Part shown: positions 1 through 9,353 of the stretch, piece after piece
Numbering within the stretch: position 1 is the first letter of the stretch
Layout: the number at the start of each line of letters is the position of its first letter
NCBI GenBank assembly: GCA_022226955.1
Contig: CP092079.1
Span: 2,151,477-2,215,476 of the forward strand
Reading direction: 5' to 3'
From: Nitrospira sp.
GTDB lineage: Bacteria; Nitrospirota; Nitrospiria; Nitrospirales; Nitrospiraceae
Length of the DNA stretch: 64,000 bases
Program-made: the position numbers and the translations under genes
Notes under the pieces: model-generated
Seen by the model: only the letters and a program-made list of their open reading frames with translations
What the model was told of the DNA's origin: nothing
Databases searched by the model: none

Positions 1-2620
<2,620 letters not shown>

Positions 2621-2645
2621 AACGTCTTCTCCCTCCCGCGATCGC

Positions 2646-3986
2646 TCACCCCCGGAGGATCTGCTCTTTCAATTTTTCCAGCGTCGATTGCATGGCCGGA
2701 TCCGCGTCCTTCGCCTTGGCAATCTGACGGCAGGCGTGGATGATCGTCGTATGGTCCTTGCCGCCGAAATGGCGGCCGATCTCCGGATAGGACGCATCGG
2801 TCAGCTCGCGGCAGAGATACATCGCAATCTGCCGGGGATGGACCAGCGTCTTGCTCCGCCGGCGGGACTTCAACTCGTTGATCTTCACATGGAACTGGGT
2901 GCAGACCACATCCTGAATATCTTCCATCGCCACGATCTTCCTCTTGTCCCCGATCAGATCGCGCAATACCGTCTTCGCCATTTCGAGGGTGATCTTCTGC
3001 CCGGTCAACGACGCATAGGCACCCAAGCGCACCAGGCTGCCTTCGAGTTCCCGGATATTGCTCTTCAGGGTCGTCGAAAGATACTGGATGACGTCCTCGG
3101 GAAGCTGGACCCCTTCGTCTTCCGATTTCTTCCGCAAGATCGCGATCCTGGTTTCGACATCGGGCGGCTGCAAGTCGGCGATGAGTCCCCATTCGAAACG
3201 GGACCGAAGCCGCTCTTCTATGTCCGGCATCTCTTTCGGAAACCGGTCGCTGGAGAGCACGATTTGCTTATGCCCTTCGTACAACGCATTGAACGTGTGA
3301 AAGAACTCTTCCTGCGTCCGCTCCTTGCCGGCCAAAAACTGAATGTCGTCGATCATTAACATATCGATATGCCGATAGCGCTTCCTGAGATCCACCATCT
3401 TATCGTAGCGAATCGAATTAATGACTTCATTGGTGAACTGTTCAGTGGTCAGATACGCGATCCGGAGATCGGTCCGTTCGGCCACATGATTGCCGATCGC
3501 GTTCAATAAGTGCGTTTTTCCAAGGCCCACGCCTCCGTAAATAAAGAGGGGGTTGTACGCCTTCCCCGGCTGTTCGGCAACCGCCATGCAAGCGGCATGG
3601 GCAAACTGGTTCCCGGCCCCGACGACAAAATTCTTAAAAATATACTTGGGATTGAGTTGAATCCCTCGCCGAGACTTAGGCTGCGCGACAGTCTTGGCAG
3701 CAGTCGTCGCAGCAACGTGATCTTGCGGCTTGGCCGATTTCTGATCGACTAGGAAAGAGATTGAGACACCTCCCCCACCGCGAGCCGTCGAGACCGCTTC
3801 AGCCAGAAGCGGACCATAGTGAGTTCCCAACCAATCGCCAAAGAACTTATTCGGAACACCGATATGGGCCGTCGAATCTTCAATCCGATCCAGGCGCACG
3901 GGAGTGAACCAGGTATCGTACACCTGCTTCGGCACCTTCCCTTGAATGAAGTGAAGGGCCTCTTGCCATACTGTGTCGATACTCAT
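2646..3986 (-). CDS. dnaA: Chromosomal replication initiator protein DnaA
   Basis: DnaA binds DnaA boxes at oriC, melts the duplex and loads the helicase. The 446 residues show the expected four domains: an N-terminal interaction domain (about 1-80), a short linker, the AAA+ domain and a DNA-binding domain. Walker A reads GGVGLGKTHLLNAIGNH at about residue 150, and Walker B reads MLMIDDIQFLAGKERTQEEF. The C-terminal signature RSKTLVHPRQIAMYLCRELT followed by FGGKDHTTIIHACR is the helix-turn-helix that reads the DnaA box. The ATG at 3986 has an AGAGGG Shine-Dalgarno just upstream. The upstream region carries DnaA-box-like sequences, consistent with autoregulation and with a neighbouring origin. 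Confidence 0.98.
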   Translation of the reverse strand: MSIDTVWQEALHFIQGKVPKQVYDTWFTPVRLDRIEDSTAHIGVPNKFFGDWLGTHYGPLLAEAVSTARGGGGVSISFLVDQKSAKPQDHVAATTAAKTVAQPKSRRGIQLNPKYIFKNFVVGAGNQFAHAACMAVAEQPGKAYNPLFIYGGVGLGKTHLLNAIGNHVAERTDLRIAYLTTEQFTNEVINSIRYDKMVDLRKRYRHIDMLMIDDIQFLAGKERTQEEFFHTFNALYEGHKQIVLSSDRFPKEMPDIEERLRSRFEWGLIADLQPPDVETRIAILRKKSEDEGVQLPEDVIQYLSTTLKSNIRELEGSLVRLGAYASLTGQKITLEMAKTVLRDLIGDKRKIVAMEDIQDVVCTQFHVKINELKSRRRSKTLVHPRQIAMYLCRELTDASYPEIGRHFGGKDHTTIIHACRQIAKAKDADPAMQSTLEKLKEQILRG

Positions 3987-4013
3987 AACCCTCTAATATT
4001 CCTATACACAGGG

Positions 4014-4022
4014 TTATACACA
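4014..4022 (+). promoter_or_regulatory. DnaA box TTATACACA
   Basis: This is an exact match to the TTATNCACA DnaA-box consensus. It lies 28 bases upstream of the dnaA start and is flanked by two one-mismatch boxes at 4002-4010 (same strand) and 4025-4033 (opposite strand). The tight cluster suits both origin recognition and DnaA autorepression. Confidence 0.65.
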
Positions 4023-4267
4023 TCTGTGGACAACAAACAGCCTCTCTTCATAATTCTGAGTAAAATACCGCCTGAAAGGAATCGCTGATTACCATGTACC
4101 CGCGTATATTGTCGAGTCGGATTTTTTCTATCCACTGCCGCACACACTCTATCCCACCCAATACCGGTGATCTGTGCAGATGAAATCCACAAAGTCATCA
4201 GATAGGAATTTGACTGAATTTCTTTATTTTTCCAATGGAGTGCGAGTTATTCCCGCTATTCTTCTCA

Positions 4268-4291
4268 CTACTACTATTCCTACTACTGCTA
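4268..4291 (-). repeat. Phased TAG-triplet tract resembling a DnaA-trio element
   Basis: Read on the minus strand from 4291 down, the sequence is eight triplets in perfect register: TAG CAG TAG TAG, then GAA, then TAG TAG TAG. In characterised bacterial origins, DnaA-trio repeats of this type lie beside a DnaA box in the unwinding element and guide DnaA onto single-stranded DNA. The strand polarity would place the adjoining box to the left. TTATTCCCG near 4247 is a poor match to a box, so the architecture is suggestive only. Confidence 0.4.
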
Positions 4292-4324
4292 CGAGTTTCT
4301 TATCTTAGTAAAGATATAAAGAAG

Positions 4325-4564
4325 TCAGAGCACAATAACCTTTCCATGAGCAAACACCAATTCCAATAATTCAGCTTCCGTCACGCTGCTCTGAGAAGAT
4401 ACTTCCTTCCTATCACTCTTTTGGACAATTTCAGCAAAACTCTTCGAAGAGGAAGGCAACCCTCCTTCAATAAGAAACGCCGATTCAGCATCCAACGGAG
4501 CAAAGAGACTCGATTCAATCCCTTCAAGAGGCTCACGAAGCAGATATAAAGAAGCTGCCATCAT
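4325..4564 (-). CDS. DsrH/TusB-like small protein
   Basis: This 79-residue protein resembles the DsrH/TusB family of the sulfur-relay DsrEFH complex, which passes persulfide sulfur between carriers in the cytoplasm. The N-terminus SLYLLREPLEGIESSLFAPL and the ending ELLELVFAHGKVIVL match the family pattern of a short alpha/beta fold ending in a valine-rich strand. The protein has no cysteine, so the sulfur-accepting Cys of some DsrH proteins is absent. It is the third gene of a minus-strand trio, 19 bases downstream of a DsrF/TusC-like gene, and this context is the main support. The assignment is weaker than for its two neighbours. The trio is AT-rich relative to most of the window. Confidence 0.5.
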   Translation of the reverse strand: MMAASLYLLREPLEGIESSLFAPLDAESAFLIEGGLPSSSKSFAEIVQKSDRKEVSSQSSVTEAELLELVFAHGKVIVL

Positions 4565-4583
4565 TATTACTTTCTGATGAAGA

Positions 4584-4925
4584 TCAAAATACGAGCGTCC
4601 GATCGACTTCCGTCAAAAATCGACGAATGTATTCAGAGTTTTGATACTGAACTGCGAATTGTGGCTGGACTAAAGATCGATCGGCATCCGATTGTAAGAT
4701 AAAAGGAATCTCAAGATGTTCGATGGAAGGAAGATACTTTTCAAGAATGTCCATATCGATGACATCATCGAGATCTTCAGCCAGCAACCGCGCTGCTTCA
4801 TTCAATAACACAACCGTTGTCTCATGAGTGCCGGCCACCAGCCCAAGTGCAATACGCAAGGCTTCCACCGGACGATGGGTTTTACGGGGATCTTCGCGAA
4901 TCACCACGGCTATTTTCTTCGCCAT
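4584..4925 (-). CDS. DsrF/TusC-like (DsrE superfamily) protein
   Basis: This 113-residue protein has the DsrE/F-like fold: a first strand KKIAVVIREDP, a helix HRPVEALRIALGLVAG, then a second strand TTVVLLNEAARLL, and a final TEVDRTLVF. It would be the middle subunit of a DsrE-DsrF-DsrH-like heteromultimer handling protein-bound sulfur in the cytoplasm. No cysteine is present, so this subunit would be structural rather than a sulfur carrier. It lies 21 bases downstream of the DsrE-like gene and 19 bases upstream of the DsrH-like gene, all on the minus strand, which indicates an operon. The superfamily call is reasonable; the exact biological role is not known. Confidence 0.6.
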   Translation of the reverse strand: MAKKIAVVIREDPRKTHRPVEALRIALGLVAGTHETTVVLLNEAARLLAEDLDDVIDMDILEKYLPSIEHLEIPFILQSDADRSLVQPQFAVQYQNSEYIRRFLTEVDRTLVF

Positions 4926-4946
4926 CGTCAGTCAGGCACTTTCTCT

Positions 4947-5267
4947 TTATGTAAACGCAAGAAATTGATCGCAGGCGTCGATGATCCCGGATAAGACGAC
5001 GAGTCCGCATAACGAGATCTTTGAGTGGATTCCGTCAGTCGCTACATGATGCTGTTGGCATCCATACGCGCAGGCAAAGAGCTTCACGCCATCTGTTGCC
5101 AGTTGCTCATACCGAGCGTCGGAAATATTCTTTACCCCTTCGTCGATGAGGTACAAATACACCTCGGTATTGCGCTGCAAAGCCGCTCGTGAAAGACGAT
5201 ACACTGTCTCAACGCTTTTATGTGTTGGAGGGACTGAAAGAAGCAGTCCGAGCTTCTTTGAATTCAT
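4947..5267 (-). CDS. DsrE/TusD-like sulfur-relay protein
   Basis: This 106-residue protein is the first gene of the trio and the one with cysteines. The fold is visible as LGLLLSVPP, a helix SVETVYRLSRAALQRN, a strand TEVYLYLIDEGV, then VKLFACAYGCQQHHV and a final CDQFLAFT. Cys65 and Cys69 in CAYGCQ sit where DsrE/TusD proteins carry their sulfur-binding cysteine. The probable role is accepting persulfide sulfur for a relay, for example for tRNA thiolation or sulfur oxidation. No TusA, TusE or DsrC gene is in the window, so donor and acceptor are unknown. An AT-rich spacer upstream (5268-5375) probably carries the promoter. Confidence 0.6.
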   Translation of the reverse strand: MNSKKLGLLLSVPPTHKSVETVYRLSRAALQRNTEVYLYLIDEGVKNISDARYEQLATDGVKLFACAYGCQQHHVATDGIHSKISLCGLVVLSGIIDACDQFLAFT

Positions 5268-5375
5268 AGGTAATTCACAGGTATTTATATTAAATAATCA
5301 ATAACTTATAATAATTATCAAGAGATGAAAGACTACGAAGTTTTAAAGGGAATGTCAACCGCAAAAACTGCTGAA
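5268..5375 (-). promoter_or_regulatory. AT-rich spacer likely carrying the promoter of the DsrE-like operon
   Basis: About 108 bases separate the hisS stop from the start of the DsrE-like gene. The part nearest the gene (about 5280-5325) is almost pure A+T. On the minus strand it holds TATAAA at 5284-5289 and TTGATA at 5316-5321, but I could not pair them at ideal spacing. A promoter here is inferred from composition and position only. Confidence 0.3.
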
Positions 5376-6638
5376 TTAAGAAGCGAGAATGTGAGGAAGG
5401 ATAGAATCTACAAGACGCGAAAGAGAAAGATCCTGTTGATCTTTTGTTTCCATGTTTCTGAGGATCGCCGAGCCTTTATCGAGTTCATCATCCCCGAGAA
5501 TGAGAGTATAGCGACAGGCAAACCGATCAGCTTGACGGAGATGGGCTTTTAACGTCGCGGAACGAAAATCCGTCACCGCTCGAATACCGGCCAGGCGGAG
5601 GTCTTGAAGGATCTTCAAACCTTGCAGCGCGGCCCGTTCACCGAAGGCGGCTATATAGACGGTCTTATTTCCGGCTGGAGGCGGAGTGAGGGATTCCGGA
5701 AGCATCATCGAGATACGTTCAATACCGACAGCAAAGCCGACGGCCGGCGTCTTTGGACCGTCCAGGGTCTCCACCAGCCCATCATAGCGGCCACCGGCGC
5801 CCACCGCGTTCTGCGCACCCAAATTGGTCGTCGTCACTTCAAACGTCGTCAGACAATAGTAATCCAACCCCCGAACCAGCCGATGATTCAGCTGGTAGGG
5901 AATACCGATGGCGCGAAGGCCTTCCAATACATTCTCAAAATAAGTGGCGGCTTCGCCCGACATTGAGCCAGCTAGTGTCGGTGCCGCCTCTGTAGCGGCT
6001 CGACAGGCCGGTACCTTACAATCCAGCACACGTAATGGATTGGTCTCGATCCGTCTTAGGCAATTCGCGCAGAGCTGGCTTTCCTGCTTGCGCAGATAGG
6101 CCACCAGCACCGGTCGATAGGCTTCCCGGTCGCTCGTGTACCCAAGATTGTTGATTTCCAGCGTCAGCGCGGGGAGCTGAAGGTCGGAGAGTAACTGCCA
6201 TAGCAAGGCAATCGTCTCCACATCCGCCCGCGGATCGGCCATGCCGAATGATTCGACGCCGAACTGATGAAATTGCCGCAGGCGACCGGCTTGGGGCCGT
6301 TCATGGCGAAACATCGGACCCAGATAAAAATATTTTTGCGGGAGCGGATCGGCTGCGCGATTGTGTTCGATGAAGGCCCGGACCGTTCCCGCCGTTCCCT
6401 CAGGGCGCAGCGTCAGCGACGTACCGTCCCGGTCCTGAAACGTGTACATTTCTTTTTCGACAATATCCGTTGAGGCTCCGATACTGCGGGCAAAGAGCGT
6501 CGTGAGCTCAAAGATCGGCAGGCGGATTTCGTGAAATCCGAACGTGGAAGCCCAGAGCCTGGCCTTCTCTTCTATTAGACGCCAGCGCGGAGTCTCCTCG
6601 GGAAGGAGATCTTTCACACCTTTAATACCCTTGATCAT
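5376..6638 (-). CDS. hisS: Histidine--tRNA ligase
   Basis: This class II aminoacyl-tRNA synthetase charges tRNA-His in the cytoplasm. Its 420 residues match the usual family length. The start MIKGIKGVKDLLPEETPRWR contains the conserved G(V/T)KDLLP-type opening. Motif 2 appears in TSLTLRPEGTAGTVRAFIEH followed by FYLGPMFRHERPQAGRLRQF. The histidine-specific signature LVRGLDYYCLTTFEV lies at about residue 260, and motif 3 appears as GGRYDGLVE and AVGFAVGIERISMML. A C-terminal anticodon-binding domain follows. The SD-like GAGG abuts the ATG directly, which is unusual, but no better start is visible. thyX is divergently transcribed upstream. Confidence 0.97.
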   Translation of the reverse strand: MIKGIKGVKDLLPEETPRWRLIEEKARLWASTFGFHEIRLPIFELTTLFARSIGASTDIVEKEMYTFQDRDGTSLTLRPEGTAGTVRAFIEHNRAADPLPQKYFYLGPMFRHERPQAGRLRQFHQFGVESFGMADPRADVETIALLWQLLSDLQLPALTLEINNLGYTSDREAYRPVLVAYLRKQESQLCANCLRRIETNPLRVLDCKVPACRAATEAAPTLAGSMSGEAATYFENVLEGLRAIGIPYQLNHRLVRGLDYYCLTTFEVTTTNLGAQNAVGAGGRYDGLVETLDGPKTPAVGFAVGIERISMMLPESLTPPPAGNKTVYIAAFGERAALQGLKILQDLRLAGIRAVTDFRSATLKAHLRQADRFACRYTLILGDDELDKGSAILRNMETKDQQDLSLSRLVDSILPHILAS

Positions 6639-6785
6639 CCTCGCTTTTCTCCACGAACAAAACGTCGGGACTATAACGGCGCATTCCGCAGCAAGTCAAC
6701 GGAGCAACGCTTGCGCCTCACACAGTCGGGGGGTATAGTTCCACCCTTGTGCGCAAGTCTGTGGCACCATAATGTCCGAGGGTCG

Positions 6786-8273
6786 ATGAGTCAGGATCAA
6801 TCCAGCCGGCGCGTGATCGCCGTGGCGCCCATGCCACCGGAGAAATCCGCCTATGCCCTCGCGCGGTACAGCCGCTCGCCGGATTCCATCGAGAGCAGCA
6901 TTCGCTGGGTGCATGGCCATTCCTCAGAAAAATTCTGGGACCAATTCTATTTCGACTACGGCCATGCGTCGATTGCCGACCTGGGCCACGTCATCGTCTG
7001 TTTCGAAAATATATCCGAACTTGCCGCGATTCGCCTCGAAGACGAACCCCTATGGGATGGGCAGGCGAAATCGAGCCGCTATCAAAACTTTGCATCCGGC
7101 AGCTGGTATATCCCGGATTCGTTGCGCGGATCCGAGACCGAAGGCACCTACGAAGGCATCTTGCGAAGCCTGTCCGAGGTCTATCGCCTCCTGCATCCGC
7201 AGCTCACTCAATTTCTCGCAGAGCGAGACCCGCGCCCTGAATCGATGAAGCCGGCGGACTACCAGCGCACCATCGCCGCGCGGGCATTCGACGTCACGCG
7301 CTATCTCCTGCCGCTGGCCGCGAAGACCAATGTCGGGCAGGTCGTCAGCATCAGGACATTGGAAAAACAAATTACGCGCCTGCTCTCATCCCAGTTGCCG
7401 GAGTTGCGTCTGATCGCCGACGATCTCAAAGATGCCTGCCAGCGCGCCCCCATGAACATCTGGGGCGAATTGAGTGGCCAGGCGGCGGGGATGATGGAAC
7501 CGCTGGCTCCGACCCTCGCGCGCCATGCCAAACCGAACGACTATCAAGCCTCCGTGTATCAAGAGCTGGGCCGATACGCGAAAGAAGCCCTCAAGGGCAC
7601 CGGCTTGGATCAGCCTTCGACCTGGGGCGATCAGGAGCCCGTCGAGTTGATCGAGGGGCATGACCCCATCGATGAAATCGTCACGACCTTGCTCTATCGC
7701 GTCACGCACGCGCCCTATCGGAAGATCCTCGCCGTCGTCCGCGACTGGACCGAGAAGCAGAAGCAGGACGCGATCGATGTGAGCATGAATTCTCGGGGGC
7801 CCTACGACGAACTCATCAAGGAGTTCCGCAGCGGGTACGCTTTCACGTTCGACATCCTCATGGATATCGGCGGCTGGCGCGACATGCACCGGCATCGGCG
7901 CTGCCAGCAGATTCAGCAAAACTTCACGACGATCCACGGCTACGACGTGCCGCCGCCGCTTGTGCAGGCGGGATTGGACTCGGAATACCGGCAGGCCATG
8001 GATGCCGTGCGCACCGACATCGAGCAGTTAAAAAAGACCAGCGCAGAAGGCTCGCTCTACGCCATTCCCTTCGGCTTCAAAGTCCGCTGCCTCTTCAAGA
8101 TGGATTATGCCGAAGCGGAATACATCGCCAAGCTCAGGTCCGGCGTGAAAGGCCATTGGTCCTACCGCACCATCGCCTGGCTGATGAAACAGAAACTGGC
8201 GGCGCGGTATCCTGTGCTTGGAAATCGTATCCAGGCCACCTCGCCCGACATCGACGACACCTTGACGAGATAA
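6786..8273 (+). CDS. thyX: FAD-dependent thymidylate synthase-like protein, tandem double-length form
   Basis: ThyX makes dTMP from dUMP using methylene-tetrahydrofolate, with NAD(P)H and FAD. At 495 residues this protein is about twice a usual ThyX of 200-280 residues and seems to contain two ThyX-like halves. The first half has YGHASIADLGHVIVCFENIS and then DGQAKSSRYQNF at about residues 90-102, resembling the second part of the RHRxxSxNExSxRY signature. The second half has HRHRRCQQIQQNF at about residue 366, resembling its first part. The start at 6786 (MSQDQSS) is chosen because CCGAGGGTCG precedes it; an upstream in-frame codon at 6711 lacks a ribosome site. hisS is divergent. Family membership is good; catalytic activity is inferred. 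Confidence 0.8.
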   Translation: MSQDQSSRRVIAVAPMPPEKSAYALARYSRSPDSIESSIRWVHGHSSEKFWDQFYFDYGHASIADLGHVIVCFENISELAAIRLEDEPLWDGQAKSSRYQNFASGSWYIPDSLRGSETEGTYEGILRSLSEVYRLLHPQLTQFLAERDPRPESMKPADYQRTIAARAFDVTRYLLPLAAKTNVGQVVSIRTLEKQITRLLSSQLPELRLIADDLKDACQRAPMNIWGELSGQAAGMMEPLAPTLARHAKPNDYQASVYQELGRYAKEALKGTGLDQPSTWGDQEPVELIEGHDPIDEIVTTLLYRVTHAPYRKILAVVRDWTEKQKQDAIDVSMNSRGPYDELIKEFRSGYAFTFDILMDIGGWRDMHRHRRCQQIQQNFTTIHGYDVPPPLVQAGLDSEYRQAMDAVRTDIEQLKKTSAEGSLYAIPFGFKVRCLFKMDYAEAEYIAKLRSGVKGHWSYRTIAWLMKQKLAARYPVLGNRIQATSPDIDDTLTR

Positions 8274-8286
8274 ATCGTATTAGCCT

Positions 8287-9324
8287 ATGTCCGACCACCA
8301 ACGAACTTGTGAAACCGCGCTCCTTGCCGGGCAATGGGACGCCGCTGAATCGGCTGCTCGCGCCTGGGCCCGCCATCTTCCCGAGGGAAAAGAAAAAGAC
8401 CCGCGCCCCCATTTTGCCTTGAATGCCGTGCATCTCGTGCGTGGGCAGTTCGCCGACGCTTGGCAGACGCATCAGCGTTGTCTTCAAGAACCCGACGACA
8501 TCGCCGAGGTCAAGCAGTGGGTGGAAGGGTTCGTCGGCCAGCAGCAGGAGAATGCCCACGCCCACCTGATCATGGGATTGTTCCTTGCCCAGTCCGGCGA
8601 GTCGGAGCAATCCATGAAGTCGTACAAAGAAGCGGCGAAACTCGCGCCCGAATCGGCCTACCCGCATTACTTTCTCGCGCAGATCCACGAACGGGCGAAT
8701 CACCTCGAAATGGCGATCAAAGAATACCGCGAAGCCGTGCGCCTCGCGCCCGAGTATGCCCCGGCCCGCACCAATCTCGGCGTGGCCTATCAGGAGCAAG
8801 GCCGCCTGGAGATGGCCATTCCGCAATATCGCGAAGTCATCAAGCTCAGCCCAGACGATCACATTGGCCACGCCAATCTCGCCTGCGCGCTGGCGGAGCA
8901 AGGCAAGATGGAGCCGGCGGTGCAATCGTACAAAACGGCGCTGAAGCTCAACCCGAACGATGCCGAAGTCCATTTCGCGCTGGGCGGATTGTACGAAACG
9001 AGGGGACGGCTGGATCTGGCGGAGAAGGTCTATCGGGACGCGCTGAGCGCCAACGCCGAATTCGGCGCCGCCTATTCCGCGCTGGGCTGGTTGTCGCTTC
9101 GCAAGCAGCGCATGCAGGACGCGCAGGAACTTTTCAGCCGGGCATTGAAGTGCAACGAAGAAGATCCCCGCGCCTACCACGGCATTGCCGAACTCTACGC
9201 CATCCGCGGCAAGCGCCAGAGCGCGATGGAGAACTACTCCAAAGCGGTCAAGTACTACCGTGACCCCGAAATGCGCAACGCACTCATGAATCAGCTCTTC
9301 CAAGAAGGCCAGGTGCCGGATTAG
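8287..9324 (+). CDS. Tetratricopeptide-repeat protein
   Basis: The 345-residue protein is built mostly of TPR units from about residue 85 onward. Repeats with the typical 34-residue pattern are clear, for example PHYFLAQIHERANHLEMAIK, then ARTNLGVAYQEQGRLEMAI, then GHANLACALAEQGKMEPAV and EVHFALGGLYETRGRLDLAE. There is no signal peptide or membrane segment, so it is probably cytoplasmic and mediates protein-protein contacts. It begins 13 bases after the thyX stop in the same direction, suggesting co-transcription, though no functional link is obvious. No enzymatic domain is visible. The specific partner cannot be told from sequence. Confidence 0.85.
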   Translation: MSDHQRTCETALLAGQWDAAESAARAWARHLPEGKEKDPRPHFALNAVHLVRGQFADAWQTHQRCLQEPDDIAEVKQWVEGFVGQQQENAHAHLIMGLFLAQSGESEQSMKSYKEAAKLAPESAYPHYFLAQIHERANHLEMAIKEYREAVRLAPEYAPARTNLGVAYQEQGRLEMAIPQYREVIKLSPDDHIGHANLACALAEQGKMEPAVQSYKTALKLNPNDAEVHFALGGLYETRGRLDLAEKVYRDALSANAEFGAAYSALGWLSLRKQRMQDAQELFSRALKCNEEDPRAYHGIAELYAIRGKRQSAMENYSKAVKYYRDPEMRNALMNQLFQEGQVPD

Positions 9325-9353
9325 CGGGATGCTGAAAAATTCCGAAAGCAGTG

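Larger units (their letters stand above)
3987..4324. other. Candidate replication origin (oriC) upstream of dnaA
   Basis: This 338-base gene-free stretch lies upstream of dnaA and is clearly richer in A+T than the surrounding genes. TTATACACA at 4014-4022 is a perfect TTATNCACA DnaA box. CTATACACA at 4002-4010 and, on the minus strand, TTGTCCACA at 4025-4033 each differ from consensus by one base, so three boxes sit within about 30 bases. AAATCCACA at 4183-4191 is weaker. A phased TAG-triplet tract at 4268-4291 and an AT-rich stretch around 4200-4320 could form the unwinding element. Function as the origin is inferred from position and motifs; GC skew across the genome would be needed to confirm it. 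Confidence 0.6.

Noticed and set aside
8134..9303. 389-codon minus-strand frame opposite the TPR gene
   Set aside because: It is antisense to a clear TPR protein with repeats on the plus strand.
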